Assembly (NCBI GenBank): GCA_019635875.1
Contig: JAHBYP010000008.1
Coordinates: forward strand, 172,455 to 236,454
Length of the DNA stretch: 64,000 nt
Direction: 5' to 3'
Source of the DNA: Alphaproteobacteria bacterium
GTDB lineage: Bacteria > Pseudomonadota > Alphaproteobacteria > Reyranellales > Reyranellaceae
Numbering within the stretch: the stretch's first letter is position 1; each line of letters opens with the position of its first letter. The notes beneath the pieces were generated by a model. It ran no database searches. It was not told where the DNA came from and saw only the letters and a program-made list of their open reading frames with translations. The position numbers and the translations under genes were made by a program. Below, piece after piece: positions 51,431 to 62,842 of this stretch.

Positions 51431-53974
51431 ATGCGTCCATCTCCGTGGAAGGTGGTGGCCTACGCCATCATCGTGATATGCGGCATCGCCGCTGCGCTTC
51501 CCAATCTGTTCACCCGCGAACAACTCGACCTGCTTCCGCGCTGGCTGCCCAAGCAACAGGTGACGCTGGGACTCGACCTCCGAGGCGGTTCCCAGCTCCT
51601 GCTGGAGATCGACGGCGAGGCGGTTCTCAAGGACCGTCTGGCCGGGCTCGCCAGCCCGGCCGATCAGGCCCTGCGACAGGCGCGCATTGCAACGCGTACC
51701 GCCAGGACGACGACGACGGCGATCATCGTCGAGCTGGTCGACCCCGCGCGAACCCAGGACGCGCAGCGCGCGCTCGCATCGCTGGCCACGCCGGTCACGA
51801 ATCGCTTCGGCACCGAGGGCCGTCCGGGACTTGAGATCACCATCGAGCGTAGCGGCTTTATCCGCCTGCGCCCGACGGAAGCGGACATCGCCGCGCGCAT
51901 CGACCGAGCCGCGGATCAAAGTCTCGAGATCGTCCGGCGGCGCATCGATGAGGCCGGCATCGCCGAACCGACGGTCGTGCGGCAGGGCGCCGCGCGTATC
52001 CTGGTACAGCTTCCCGGCGTCAACGATCCGGCGCGCCTCAAGGGACTGCTCGGCAGCACGGCACGGCTCACGTTCCACATGGTCGCCGAGCAGCAGGCCG
52101 ATGCCGAACCAGGCACCCTTCTCCTGCCGCTCGACGGCAGCAGCGAGAAGATCAGGATCAGGCAACGGGTCATGCTCGAAGGCGACCGCCTGGTCGACGC
52201 GAGCGCCTCCTTCGACCAGCGTACCGGCGAGCCGATCGTTCAGTTTCGCTTCGACAGCGAAGGCGCCAGTCGCTTCGGCCGCATCACCGACGGGAACGTC
52301 GGTAAGCCATTCGCCATCGTGCTCGACGGCAAGGTGCTGAGCGCGCCCGTCATTCGCGAGCCGATCCTGGGTGGCTCCGGGCAGATCAGCGGGCACTTCA
52401 CGGTCCAGGGCGCACGCGACCTCGCCGTGCTGCTGCGCGCGGGCGCGCTGCCCGTGCCCATGAAGGTGATCGAAGAGCGCACCGTCGGCGCCGACCTCGG
52501 CAGCGACGCCATCGAGCAGGGCCTGAACACCGGCCTGATCGGCTTCGCGCTGGTATTCGCCTTCATGCTGGTTCTTTACGGCGCATGGGGTCTGGTCGCC
52601 AACCTGGCGCTCACGATCAACGTGGCGCTGACCTTCGCAGCGCTGAGCCTGCTGGAAGCGACATTGACCTTGCCCGGCATCGCCGGGATCGTGCTCGGCA
52701 TCGGATTGGCCGTCGATGCCAACGTCCTGATCAACGAGCGCATCCGCGAGGAGATCGCGAAGGGGCGCAGTGCGCGAGCCGCGCTGGATGCCGGCTTCCG
52801 GCGCGCCTACAGCACGATCGTCGACTCCAACGTGACCACGCTGATCGCGACGACGATGCTGTTCGCGCTCGGCTCGGGCCCGGTGCGTGGCTTCGCGGTG
52901 ACGATGGGCCTGGGCATCGTCATCTCCATGTTCACCGCGGTCTCGGTCGTGCGCATGATCATGACATTGTGGGTCGCTGGCGGCCGCCGGCCCCGGCCAT
53001 TCAATATCCGACCGTTGTTCAGATTCCGGCTGTTCCCTGACCGGACATCGCTGCGCTTCATGCGTGCCCGGTTCGCCGGAATTGCGCTCTCCGCCGTGTT
53101 GTCGCTTTCGTCGCTGGCGCTGCTCGTCTCGCCGGGCCTGAACTACGGCATCGACTTCAAGGGCGGCACGCTGGTCGAGGTCCGCACCGAGCAGGCGACC
53201 GGGCTCGACACGTTGCGCGGCGTCTTGAACGGCCTGGGCCTCGGCGAGGTCGCGCTGCAGGAGGCCGGGTCGGCGCGGCAGATCCTGATCCGGATCGAGC
53301 GTCAGGCGGGCGGTGAGCAGGAGCAGATCGCCGCCACCGACAAGGTTAGGGCAACGCTCGCGGCCGTGTCGCCCGGCTCCTCGATCGAACGGGTCGAGGT
53401 CGTCGGGCCGAAGGTCAGTGGCGAGCTGGTGGAGGCAGGCGTGCTGGCCGTCGTGCTCGCGGCGCTGGCGATGCTCATCTACATCTGGGTGAGATTCGAG
53501 TGGCAGTTCGCCGTCGGCGCGATCGTCACACTGGTGCTCGATATCACCAAGACCGTCGGATTGTTCGCCGTCACCGGGATGGACTTCAACCTGACGGCCA
53601 TCGCCGCCCTGCTGACCCTCGTGGGCTATTCGGTGAACGACAAGGTCGTCGTGTACGACCGCATGCGCGAGAACCTGCGTCTCTACAAGACCATGCCGTT
53701 GCGCGAGCTGATCGATCTGAGCATCAACGCGACCTTGGCGCGCAGCATCTACACGTCGGCCACGGCCTTCCTGTCGATGCTGCCGATGGCCCTCGCCGGG
53801 GGCAGCGCGGTCGACAACTTCGCGGTGTCGATGGTGTTCGGCATCGTCGTCGGTGCCAGCTCGTCGATCTTCATCGCCGCACCGATCCTGCTCTTCCTGG
53901 GCGAAGGCCGACTCCGCCCGGGCCGGTCGGCCGCGCGCGAAGTCCGCGGCCGCGGCCAAGAAGCGCTGGAATGA
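51431..53974 (+). CDS. secDF: Fused SecD-SecF protein translocase subunit
   Basis: 847 aa. The SecD half (about 1-510) has LGLDLRGGSQLLLEID, the P1 domain with RRIDEAGIAEPTVVRQG, and the six-helix RND-type region with IGLAVDANVLINERIREE. The SecF half (about 530-847) has GLNYGIDFKGGTLVEVRT, RVEVVGPKVSGEL and YSVNDKVVVYDRMRENLR. Asp residues in both halves fit proton coupling. It helps SecYEG pull proteins into the periplasm. No yajC gene is adjacent, and it stands alone, so it may be a second or relocated copy. Codon use is slightly less GC-extreme than in neighbours. Confidence 0.93.
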   Translation: MRPSPWKVVAYAIIVICGIAAALPNLFTREQLDLLPRWLPKQQVTLGLDLRGGSQLLLEIDGEAVLKDRLAGLASPADQALRQARIATRTARTTTTAIIVELVDPARTQDAQRALASLATPVTNRFGTEGRPGLEITIERSGFIRLRPTEADIAARIDRAADQSLEIVRRRIDEAGIAEPTVVRQGAARILVQLPGVNDPARLKGLLGSTARLTFHMVAEQQADAEPGTLLLPLDGSSEKIRIRQRVMLEGDRLVDASASFDQRTGEPIVQFRFDSEGASRFGRITDGNVGKPFAIVLDGKVLSAPVIREPILGGSGQISGHFTVQGARDLAVLLRAGALPVPMKVIEERTVGADLGSDAIEQGLNTGLIGFALVFAFMLVLYGAWGLVANLALTINVALTFAALSLLEATLTLPGIAGIVLGIGLAVDANVLINERIREEIAKGRSARAALDAGFRRAYSTIVDSNVTTLIATTMLFALGSGPVRGFAVTMGLGIVISMFTAVSVVRMIMTLWVAGGRRPRPFNIRPLFRFRLFPDRTSLRFMRARFAGIALSAVLSLSSLALLVSPGLNYGIDFKGGTLVEVRTEQATGLDTLRGVLNGLGLGEVALQEAGSARQILIRIERQAGGEQEQIAATDKVRATLAAVSPGSSIERVEVVGPKVSGELVEAGVLAVVLAALAMLIYIWVRFEWQFAVGAIVTLVLDITKTVGLFAVTGMDFNLTAIAALLTLVGYSVNDKVVVYDRMRENLRLYKTMPLRELIDLSINATLARSIYTSATAFLSMLPMALAGGSAVDNFAVSMVFGIVVGASSSIFIAAPILLFLGEGRLRPGRSAAREVRGRGQEALE

Positions 53975-53985
53975 TGGAGCGCGGA

Positions 53986-54060
53986 TGGTGAGCGCGGCGG
54001 GGATCGAACCCGCGACCCTCTGATTAAAAGTCAGATGCTCTGCCGCTGAGCTACGCGCCC
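53986..54060 (-). tRNA. tRNA-Lys (anticodon UUU)
   Basis: The reverse strand folds as a complete 75-nt tRNA. The acceptor GGGCGCG pairs with CGCGCTC (one G-U), the anticodon arm TCTGA / TCAGA encloses CTTTTAA (anticodon TTT), the T loop reads GGTTCGATCC, and CCA is encoded at the end. It lies 12 bp past the secDF stop on the opposite strand. Confidence 0.95.
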
Positions 54061-54124
54061 GCCCTCGGCGGCGCCGGTATAGGCGGCGGGGTCGGCGCGG
54101 TCAACGCGTGTGGACACAGGACGA

Positions 54125-54152
54125 GGCCGGGCGGAGCAGCCTCCGCCCGGCC
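54125..54152 (-). terminator. Hairpin downstream of the WXXGXW protein gene
   Basis: A perfect 12-bp GC stem (54125-54136 with 54141-54152) and a CAGC loop, 16 bp past the stop of the minus-strand gene at 54169 and upstream of tRNA-Lys. No T-run follows. Confidence 0.6.
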
Positions 54153-54168
54153 CGTTGTGCTGCCGGCG

Positions 54169-54498
54169 CTACTGCCAGCTGCCCTCGATATAGACCCAGC
54201 CGGGGCCGCGACGCTCCCAGCGGCCGGGGATCCAGGTCGCGCCGCGTCGCGGACGCACGACGTAGCGGCCCTCGACCCATTCATGGGCGCGACCGTTCCA
54301 GCGCCAGTAGCCGGGCTGCCAGAACTCCGCCTCGCGGCGTTCCATCGGGATCACCGGCACCACCTCGACGCGCGGTGGAGGCGGCTCCATCGGCACAACT
54401 TCGATCTGGATCTGCGCCAGAGCGGGCGGCAGCACCAGCGCACATCCGCTTGCCACCGCCAGGCTGGCAAACATCCCGCGACGGGACAGGACGGTCAT
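54169..54498 (-). CDS. YXWGXW/WXXGXW repeat exported protein
   Basis: 109 aa. The N-terminal signal (SRRGMFASLAVASGCALVL, ending near PPALAQ) includes SRRGMF, a possible twin-arginine motif. The mature part carries repeats of the pattern W-x2-G-x-W: FWQPGYWRWNGRAHEWVEGRY and ATWIPGRWERRGPGWVY, preceded by VVPMEPPPPRVEVVPV. Family members are small periplasmic or outer-membrane proteins of unknown function. It lies between tRNA-Lys and coaD on the minus strand. Confidence 0.8.
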   Translation of the reverse strand: MTVLSRRGMFASLAVASGCALVLPPALAQIQIEVVPMEPPPPRVEVVPVIPMERREAEFWQPGYWRWNGRAHEWVEGRYVVRPRRGATWIPGRWERRGPGWVYIEGSWQ

Positions 54499-54631
54499 GT
54501 GGAAGCTCCATCGTTTCCGGGGCGCCAGGGGTCGGCGCCGGATGATGGGCTAAACGGGCGCTGGGAGGCGGCGTTCCCCGCCGCCACGGGCTTGGCACAT
54601 GCGTGGCCGGCGTAAGGCGGAAAGCGCCGCC

Positions 54632-55150
54632 TCAGTTCACGCCGCGCTGGCCGGCGAATTTGGCCTTCAGCCGGTCGAAGACCTTGGCCGAGACGAACGA
54701 GGAGGTGTTGCCGCCCAGCCGCGCGATGTCCTTCACCAGGCTCGAGGCGATGAACTGATGGCGGTCCGACGCCATCAGGAAGATGGTCTCGATGCCGGGT
54801 TCCATGCGCGCGTTCATGTTGGCCATCTGGATCTCGTACTCGAAATCCGACACCGCGCGCAGGCCGCGGATGATGCAGGTGGCGCTCTGCGACTTGGCGA
54901 AGTGCACCAGCAGGCCGGTGAAGGGCACGATAGTGATGCGCGCGCGCAGCTCCTCGGGCTGCTCGGCGATCACCTCGCCCAGCATCTCGATGCGCTCCTC
55001 GAGCGAGAACAGCGGGCCCTTGCCGACGTTCATCGCCGGCGCCAGCACCAGCCGGTCGACCAGCCGCATCGAACGCCGCACGATCTCGGCGTGGCCGCTG
55101 GTGATCGGATCGAAGGTGCCGGGATAGACACCGATTCGCTCGTTCGCCAT
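54632..55150 (-). CDS. coaD: Phosphopantetheine adenylyltransferase
   Basis: 172 aa, catalysing ATP + 4'-phosphopantetheine to dephospho-CoA, the fourth step of CoA synthesis. The family signatures are complete: YPGTFDPITSGHAEIVRR with the nucleotidyltransferase TxGH, RGLRAVSDFEYEIQMANMN, and the terminal SSLVKDIARLGG (a variant of the ISSTxxR motif). It follows gyrA by 111 bp on the same strand, an arrangement seen in many alphaproteobacteria. Confidence 0.96.
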   Translation of the reverse strand: MANERIGVYPGTFDPITSGHAEIVRRSMRLVDRLVLAPAMNVGKGPLFSLEERIEMLGEVIAEQPEELRARITIVPFTGLLVHFAKSQSATCIIRGLRAVSDFEYEIQMANMNARMEPGIETIFLMASDRHQFIASSLVKDIARLGGNTSSFVSAKVFDRLKAKFAGQRGVN

Positions 55151-55261
55151 GTTCCCCCCGCCGTCTGAACCGACGTTTATGGTGCGTTGCGGTACGCCCT
55201 CATAACCGGATTGCGGTCAGGTTTCTACCTTGTTGCGGCAGTGCAACACAGCACGGCGGAA

Positions 55262-58075
<2,814 letters not shown>

Positions 58076-58132
58076 GGCCGTTTTTCGATGGAAAACTTGG
58101 CGGGTTTCCGGAACCCGAAACCGCGTCGCCGC

Positions 58133-58179
58133 ACACTAGCAGACCACGCCCCGGAGGCAATCGAAATCGACGCCTCCGG
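58133..58179 (-). promoter_or_regulatory. Candidate gyrA promoter with overlapping dyad
   Basis: On the minus strand TTGCCT (58155-58160) and TAGTGT (58133-58138) are 16 bp apart, a fair -35/-10 pair about 55 bp before the gyrA start. The dyad CCGGAGGC / GCCTCCGG (58151-58158 with 58172-58179) overlaps the -35, so it could bind a regulator. Spotted by eye only. Confidence 0.3.
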
Positions 58180-58326
58180 ACGGGCTGTAAACTATTGAAA
58201 TTGCTCATAAAAACGACGTCTTTTTTGCGGCTGCGAAGACTCCGTGAAGTGACTGCCACACTGTCGAATCTGGTCGCCGAAATCCGCCCTGCGGGCTAGG
58301 GTCGGGCAGCCATTTCGCGAGGTCCC

Positions 58327-58953
58327 GTGAGCACCATTGCAGCCGCCCCGCCATCGGTCGTGGTGTTCGATCTGGGCGGCGTCATCGCCGACTGGAATCC
58401 GCGTTATCTGTTCAGCTCGATCATCGCCGAGAGCTGCGAGCTCGACTGGTTCCTGGACAATGTCTGCAACCAGAAATTCTTCCTCGCGCTCGACCTGGCA
58501 AGGGACTCGCGCGAGGCCGCCAGGCCACACATGGCGCTGTTCCCCGACCACGCGCATCACCTCAGGACCTATGTCGAGCGCTTCGCCGAGACGGTGCGCG
58601 GCGAGATCGCGCCGATGGGCGACCTGATGCGCCGCCTGCACAAGGCCGGCGTGCCAATGCATGGTCTCACCAACTGGGCGGCCGACACCTTCGCCGCGAC
58701 GCGCCGGCGCCTGCCGGTGCTCGAGCTGATGGACCACATCGTGGTGTCGGGCGAGGAAGGCCTCGTGAAGCCCGATCCGCGCATCTTCGAGCTGGTCTGC
58801 CAACGCGGCGGCTTCACGCCCGACCAGGGCGTGTTCGTCGACGATTCCGTGAAGAACGTCGAGGGCGCCCGCGCCTTCGGCCTGCGCGCCATCCACCACC
58901 GCAGCCCGGACGAAACGATCGCCCAGCTGCGGGCGATGGGGCTGCCGGCCTGA
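58327..58953 (+). CDS. HAD-superfamily phosphatase (YihX-like)
   Basis: 208 aa from GTG 58327. HAD motifs: I VVFDLGGVIADWN (nucleophile Asp; the second position is Gly, as in YihX-like members), II GLTNWAADTF (Thr), III GLVKPDPRIFEL (Lys) and IV FVDDSVKNV (Asp pair). The cap is the small four-helix C1 type. E. coli YihX hydrolyses glucose-1-phosphate; the substrate here is unproven. It is divergent from gyrA and followed by a 334-bp gap. Confidence 0.88.
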   Translation: MSTIAAAPPSVVVFDLGGVIADWNPRYLFSSIIAESCELDWFLDNVCNQKFFLALDLARDSREAARPHMALFPDHAHHLRTYVERFAETVRGEIAPMGDLMRRLHKAGVPMHGLTNWAADTFAATRRRLPVLELMDHIVVSGEEGLVKPDPRIFELVCQRGGFTPDQGVFVDDSVKNVEGARAFGLRAIHHRSPDETIAQLRAMGLPA

Positions 58954-59287
58954 GCTGGCCGGCGGCGTTGCCATGGTTTGCCATGGCTTCACATGCCGTC
59001 CACCTGGCCACCCGGGAGCCGCCCGCCTGATTGCTATGGTTTGGCCTGGTCTTCGCGGAGTCCGCCCAGGATCAACGGGGGCGCCGGGCGTCCGGAATCG
59101 GCCCGACCCGATTGCTATGGTTTGACATGGCTGCAGCGGTCCACAGCGGCGCCGTCGACGCCGGCCTCCCGGTCGGCGATCCGGCCGGACGGGATTGGGC
59201 ATGGCCATGCGATCGGCTCCTGATGCACGTTCAGGAGCCGATGCTGCGGCTGCGGTGCGCGAACGCCGGTTTCCGCCCCTACGGTCG
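58954..59287. repeat. 334-bp intergenic gap with three direct repeats
   Basis: No convincing gene. The core TTGCTATGGTTTG (TTGCCATGGTTTG in the first copy) occurs at 58968-58980, 59031-59043 and 59112-59124, spaced by 63 and 81 bp and flanked by similar bases. On the minus strand each copy encodes a recurring QTIAI or QTMAT tetrad if read in one frame. They could be protein-binding sites, a fast-evolving small ORF, or a transcribed array. Confidence 0.6.
59212..59242 (-). terminator. Hairpin downstream of ssb
   Basis: A perfect 12-bp stem (59212-59223 with 59231-59242) and a 7-nt loop, 46 bp past the minus-strand ssb stop at 59288. The base composition is mixed (ATCGGCTCCTGA), unlike the GC palindromes elsewhere; no T-run. 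Confidence 0.6.
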
Positions 59288-59782
59288 TCAGAACGGGATG
59301 TCGTCGTCCAGGTCGCTCTTGCCGCCGCGCGCCGCGGGACGGGCAGCACCCGAACGCGCGCCGCCGTTTCTGGCGCCCTCGTCGTAGACGCCGCCATCGT
59401 CATCGGCGCCCTCGCCCATGCCCCCGCCGCCGCGGCTGTCCAGCAGGGTGAGCGCGCCGCCGAAGCGCGGCACCACGACCTCGGTGGTGTATCGCTCCTG
59501 ATTGTCCTTGTCGGTCCATTTGCGGGTAGCGAGCTGGCCCTCGAGATAGACCTTGGAGCCCTTGCGCAGGTACTTCTGGGCGATCTCGCCCAGCTTGTCG
59601 TTGAAGATCACCACGCGGTGCCACTCGGTGCGCTCCTTGCGCTCGCCTGTCGCCTTGTCGCGCCAGTTGTCCGACGTCGCGACCGACATGTTCACCACCA
59701 TGCCGCCGCTGGTCATGTTGCGGACCTCGGGGTCGCGGCCGAGATTCCCGACCAGAATCACCTTGTTCACACTGCCGGCCAT
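59288..59782 (-). CDS. ssb: Single-stranded DNA-binding protein
   Basis: 164 aa. The OB fold spans residues 1-110 ([58 protein letters not shown]). A Gly/Asp/Arg-rich linker of about 45 residues follows, then the conserved acidic tip DDDIPF that recruits replication and repair proteins. ATG 59782 has a perfect AAAGGAGG site. In many alphaproteobacteria ssb lies next to gyrA; here a HAD gene intervenes. Confidence 0.97.
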   Translation of the reverse strand: MAGSVNKVILVGNLGRDPEVRNMTSGGMVVNMSVATSDNWRDKATGERKERTEWHRVVIFNDKLGEIAQKYLRKGSKVYLEGQLATRKWTDKDNQERYTTEVVVPRFGGALTLLDSRGGGGMGEGADDDGGVYDEGARNGGARSGAARPAARGGKSDLDDDIPF

Positions 59783-59891
59783 CGTTGGCCTCCTTTCGGC
59801 TTTCCCGGAACGGCGGGGACCGTTCCTACCTCACGCTCTGGAACATAGCGCGAACACTTGTGGATAAACCACCAATTTCTGGTTGTGACGG

Positions 59892-60593
59892 TCAGACCGC
59901 CCGCTGCAGCACATCGGCCACGAATTGCGGGTCGTCGAGCATGACGAGGTGTCCGGCCGGGCTGCTGTGGAGCTTCCAGCCGGGCTCGGCCTTCAATTTC
60001 TCGGCCTCGGCGAGGAAGGGCGATGGCGCCCAGCCGGTCGTCGAGACGTAGTGACGGTTCCGCACCGTGCGCCAGGCGCCGTTGAGCTGGATGGCCTCGA
60101 GCAGGCAGGCGATCGGCATGCCGGTGCAGCGGGCATCGAACATCTCGCGATCAGCCATGTTGAGGTTGAAGACCTCGCCCGGCACCGGCTCGATGCGCAG
60201 CCCGCCCTGGCCGGCGGTGCTGCCGAGGAACATCGGCACGAAGGGCACCGGCATGTGCTTCCACAGCGCATCGCCGTTCTCGGGGATGAACGAGTCGATA
60301 TAGACCAGCGAGCGCACCCGGCCGGGCATGTGATCGGCGACGCCGCTGATGACGAAGCCGCCATAGGCGTGGCCGCACAGCACGACATCGTTGAGCGCCT
60401 CGTAGCGCAGCACGTTGGCGACATCCTCGATGTGCAGGGACAGGTTTGCCTCGGCGCGGATATGGCTGCGATCGCCCGCGCCGGTCAGCGTCGGCGTATA
60501 GACGTCATGCCCCTTGGCGCGCAGCAACTTCGCCACCCGGCCGAAGATCCATCCGCCCTGCGAAGGCCCATGCACCAGCACGTACGTCGCCAT
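59892..60593 (-). CDS. Alpha/beta hydrolase-fold protein lacking the nucleophile Ser
   Basis: 233 aa resembling the methylesterase / hydroxynitrile lyase-like hydrolases: VLVHGPSQGGWIF, YTPTLTGAGDRSH, VDSFIPENGDA-like YIDSFIPENGDAL, and the late SPAGHLVMLDDPQ with His215. The nucleophile elbow reads VLCGHAYGGF, so residue 76 is Ala (GCC) instead of the expected Ser. It cannot be a normal serine esterase; it may be a pseudoenzyme, a binding protein or a lyase. ATG 60593 is preferred over an upstream ATG at 60647. Confidence 0.85.
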   Translation of the reverse strand: MATYVLVHGPSQGGWIFGRVAKLLRAKGHDVYTPTLTGAGDRSHIRAEANLSLHIEDVANVLRYEALNDVVLCGHAYGGFVISGVADHMPGRVRSLVYIDSFIPENGDALWKHMPVPFVPMFLGSTAGQGGLRIEPVPGEVFNLNMADREMFDARCTGMPIACLLEAIQLNGAWRTVRNRHYVSTTGWAPSPFLAEAEKLKAEPGWKLHSSPAGHLVMLDDPQFVADVLQRAV

Positions 60594-60697
60594 CAATCTC
60601 CCCCTGCCGCGCGGGCGCAGCCTCGCCGATCCATGCGCGCGAGTCACGGTGCATAACCGTTCTCAACCTTCGCTTCTCCGGGGAAAGCAGGGCGGCC

Positions 60698-62680
60698 CTA
60701 CAGGCCGAAGGGATAGGTATCCGGTGCGCCGGGCCGCGCGTGCTCGGCGCCCAGCGGCGTCACCGCGCTGGTCTCGTCAAACCAGACATAGGCGTCGAAT
60801 TGCTGCGGCAGCGACGCGTCGCTGTAGTGGCTGAGAAGCTCGCTCTCCGGCCGGTAGATCACGCCGATGAAGCGCTGCAGCCTTGGCTCCAGCAGCCGGC
60901 CGCGCAGGGCCGCATCGCCGCCGAGGTCGAGCAGGAAGCGCGACACGCCGCTGTCGTGGCAAAGCCGCTCGACGCTGTCGCGATGCGAGGGTCGCACCGC
61001 CTTGACCTCCATGTCGCCGTCCCAGTCGTCGGCGGCGGCCACCGTGCCGGTATGGGTGCCGAAGCCGATCAGCGCCGCCTGCTTGCCGAATCGCTGGCGG
61101 CAAAGCTGGCCGAGATTGAGTTCGCCGCGCACATTGCCCATGTCGGTGAAACGCGCGTCGCCGATATGCGAGTTATGCGCCCAGACGATTGCTTTGGAGT
61201 TCGGGCCGCGCGCCTCCAGCAGATTCTGCAGCGTCTCGAACATGTGCGTGTCGCGCAGGTTCCAGGACTGCGCGCCGCCGTAATACATGATGCGGTAGTA
61301 GCGCTCGGCCGAGGCGACCAGGCGCGCGTTCTGCGCCGCGTCGAGGAAGCTCTCGCCGTCCCGGCCTGCATACTCCAGGCGCCGGCGCAGCAGGTCGCGG
61401 CATTGCGCGATCACCGCCTCCTCGCACTTCCCGTAGCCCGCTGTCAGCACCGCGCGGCCATAGGTCGCCGGATCGCGCTGCCACGGCGTCAGGCAGCCGT
61501 AGCGCTCGCGTGCGACGGCGGCCGCCTGCGGATCGACCCTGTCGAGATAGGCCAGCACGGCGGCGATCGAGCCGTGCATGTTGTAGAGGTCCAGACCGTA
61601 GAAGCCGGCGCGTCGGTCGACTGGCACGCCGTCGTTGTGCGCGCGCATCCAGTCGAGCAGCGCGTCCATCTCGAGATTGCGCCACATCCAGGTCGGGAAG
61701 CGCTGGAATGGCGGCTCGACATCGAGCCGCGCCGGCTTGTGGCGCACGTAGCGGTCGACAGCGGCTGCGTCCGGCCAGTCGGCCTCGACGGCGAGGATCT
61801 CGAAGCCCCGCTTCTCGATCAGGTGGCGCGTGATCGCCGCCCGCCCGTGATAGAACTCCGACGTGCCGTGACTGGCCTCGCCCAGCAGGACCACGCGGCG
61901 ATCGGCGTAGCGCTCGAACAGCGCGCCGAAATTCGGGTCGTCGAGACCGGGCAAGGGCTCAGCCGCATCGGCGATCATCTGCGACAGGCTGCGCGTTCGC
62001 GCCGGCAGATGGCTGCTCGCCGCGCGGCTTCCATCCTCGGCCCAGCCCTGCTCGCCAATCAGCGGCACGAAGCGCACGCCGCCGAGGTTCTCCTCGTGAT
62101 AGCGCCGGCCGCTACGTGTCACCTTGACCAGCGACTGCTGGCCGAACTCGTCGCCCACGGGAATCACCAGGCGGCCGCCGGGCGCGAGCTGCTCCTTCAG
62201 CGCCTGCGGCACCGTGGGCCCGCCCGCGGCCACCAGAATCGCGTTGAACGGCGCCTCCTCGGGCCAACCCCTGGTGCCGTCGCCGGCACGCACCTCGACA
62301 TTGTCGCAACCCGCATCGCGCAGCCGTCGCCGCGCAGTCTCGGCCAAGCTGGCGTGGCGTTCGATGGTGAAGACGCGATCGGCGATCTCCGCCAGCACCG
62401 CTGCGGCGTAGCCCGAGCCAGTGCCGATCTCCAGCACCTTGTCGCCGGGCTTCACCTCGGCGGCCTCGGTCATCAGCGCCACGATATAGGGCTGCGAGAT
62501 CGTCTGCTGCTCGCCGATCGGCAATGGCGAATCCTCGTAGGCGAACTCCTCCATGCCGGGCTCGACGAAGGCCTCGCGCGGCACGCGGCGCATCGCATCG
62601 AGCACAAGGCGGTCGCGCACGCCGCGCCGCGCGATATGGATGTCGACCATGCGGTCGCGGGCGTCGACGACGTCGAGCAC
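60698..62680 (-). CDS. Fusion: protein-L-isoaspartate methyltransferase + erythromycin esterase domain
   Basis: 660 aa from GTG 62680, which has GGAGG 6 nt upstream (longer starts up to 62878 run through a hairpin and look wrong). Residues about 10-215 are a PCMT: ISQPYIVALMTEAA, VLEIGTGSGYAAAVLAE (motif I at 82-98), GGPTVPQALKEQL. Residues about 230-660 are an erythromycin-esterase-like domain: LLGEASHGTSEFYHGRAAIT (catalytic-type Glu and His at 267-273), AVEADWPDAAAVDRYV, WAHNSHIGDAR. PCMT repairs isoaspartyl damage; EreA-type enzymes hydrolyse macrolide or succinoglycan-type esters. Divergent from the MFS gene at 62843. Confidence 0.87.
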   Translation of the reverse strand: MLDVVDARDRMVDIHIARRGVRDRLVLDAMRRVPREAFVEPGMEEFAYEDSPLPIGEQQTISQPYIVALMTEAAEVKPGDKVLEIGTGSGYAAAVLAEIADRVFTIERHASLAETARRRLRDAGCDNVEVRAGDGTRGWPEEAPFNAILVAAGGPTVPQALKEQLAPGGRLVIPVGDEFGQQSLVKVTRSGRRYHEENLGGVRFVPLIGEQGWAEDGSRAASSHLPARTRSLSQMIADAAEPLPGLDDPNFGALFERYADRRVVLLGEASHGTSEFYHGRAAITRHLIEKRGFEILAVEADWPDAAAVDRYVRHKPARLDVEPPFQRFPTWMWRNLEMDALLDWMRAHNDGVPVDRRAGFYGLDLYNMHGSIAAVLAYLDRVDPQAAAVARERYGCLTPWQRDPATYGRAVLTAGYGKCEEAVIAQCRDLLRRRLEYAGRDGESFLDAAQNARLVASAERYYRIMYYGGAQSWNLRDTHMFETLQNLLEARGPNSKAIVWAHNSHIGDARFTDMGNVRGELNLGQLCRQRFGKQAALIGFGTHTGTVAAADDWDGDMEVKAVRPSHRDSVERLCHDSGVSRFLLDLGGDAALRGRLLEPRLQRFIGVIYRPESELLSHYSDASLPQQFDAYVWFDETSAVTPLGAEHARPGAPDTYPFGL

Positions 62681-62696
62681 GGGAGCCTCCGCTGAC

Positions 62697-62720
62697 TTCT
62701 CCCCACGAAGGCGGGGAGAA
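62697..62720. repeat. GC hairpin in a divergent promoter gap
   Basis: TTCTCCCC (62697-62704) pairs with GGGGAGAA (62713-62720) around an 8-nt loop. It is related to the palindromes at 16661-16792. It lies 17 bp upstream of the PCMT fusion's GTG, between that gene and the divergent MFS gene. Confidence 0.5.
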
Positions 62721-62842
62721 AAGTGCATCCCATCGCTCAACGACCTCGTCACAGCGACGTTGCCGTCACATGATTTCCCATCACCCATAGGTGCGAATTC
62801 TGCGGTTGTGCCGGCGCGCGCGAACGGCCACAGACGCGACCC

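Noticed and set aside
58978..59223. 81-codon plus-strand frame in the HAD-ssb gap
   Set aside because: Low-complexity Pro/Arg/Ser composition with peptide repeats caused by the DNA repeats; no ribosome site. Kept as a repeat region instead.
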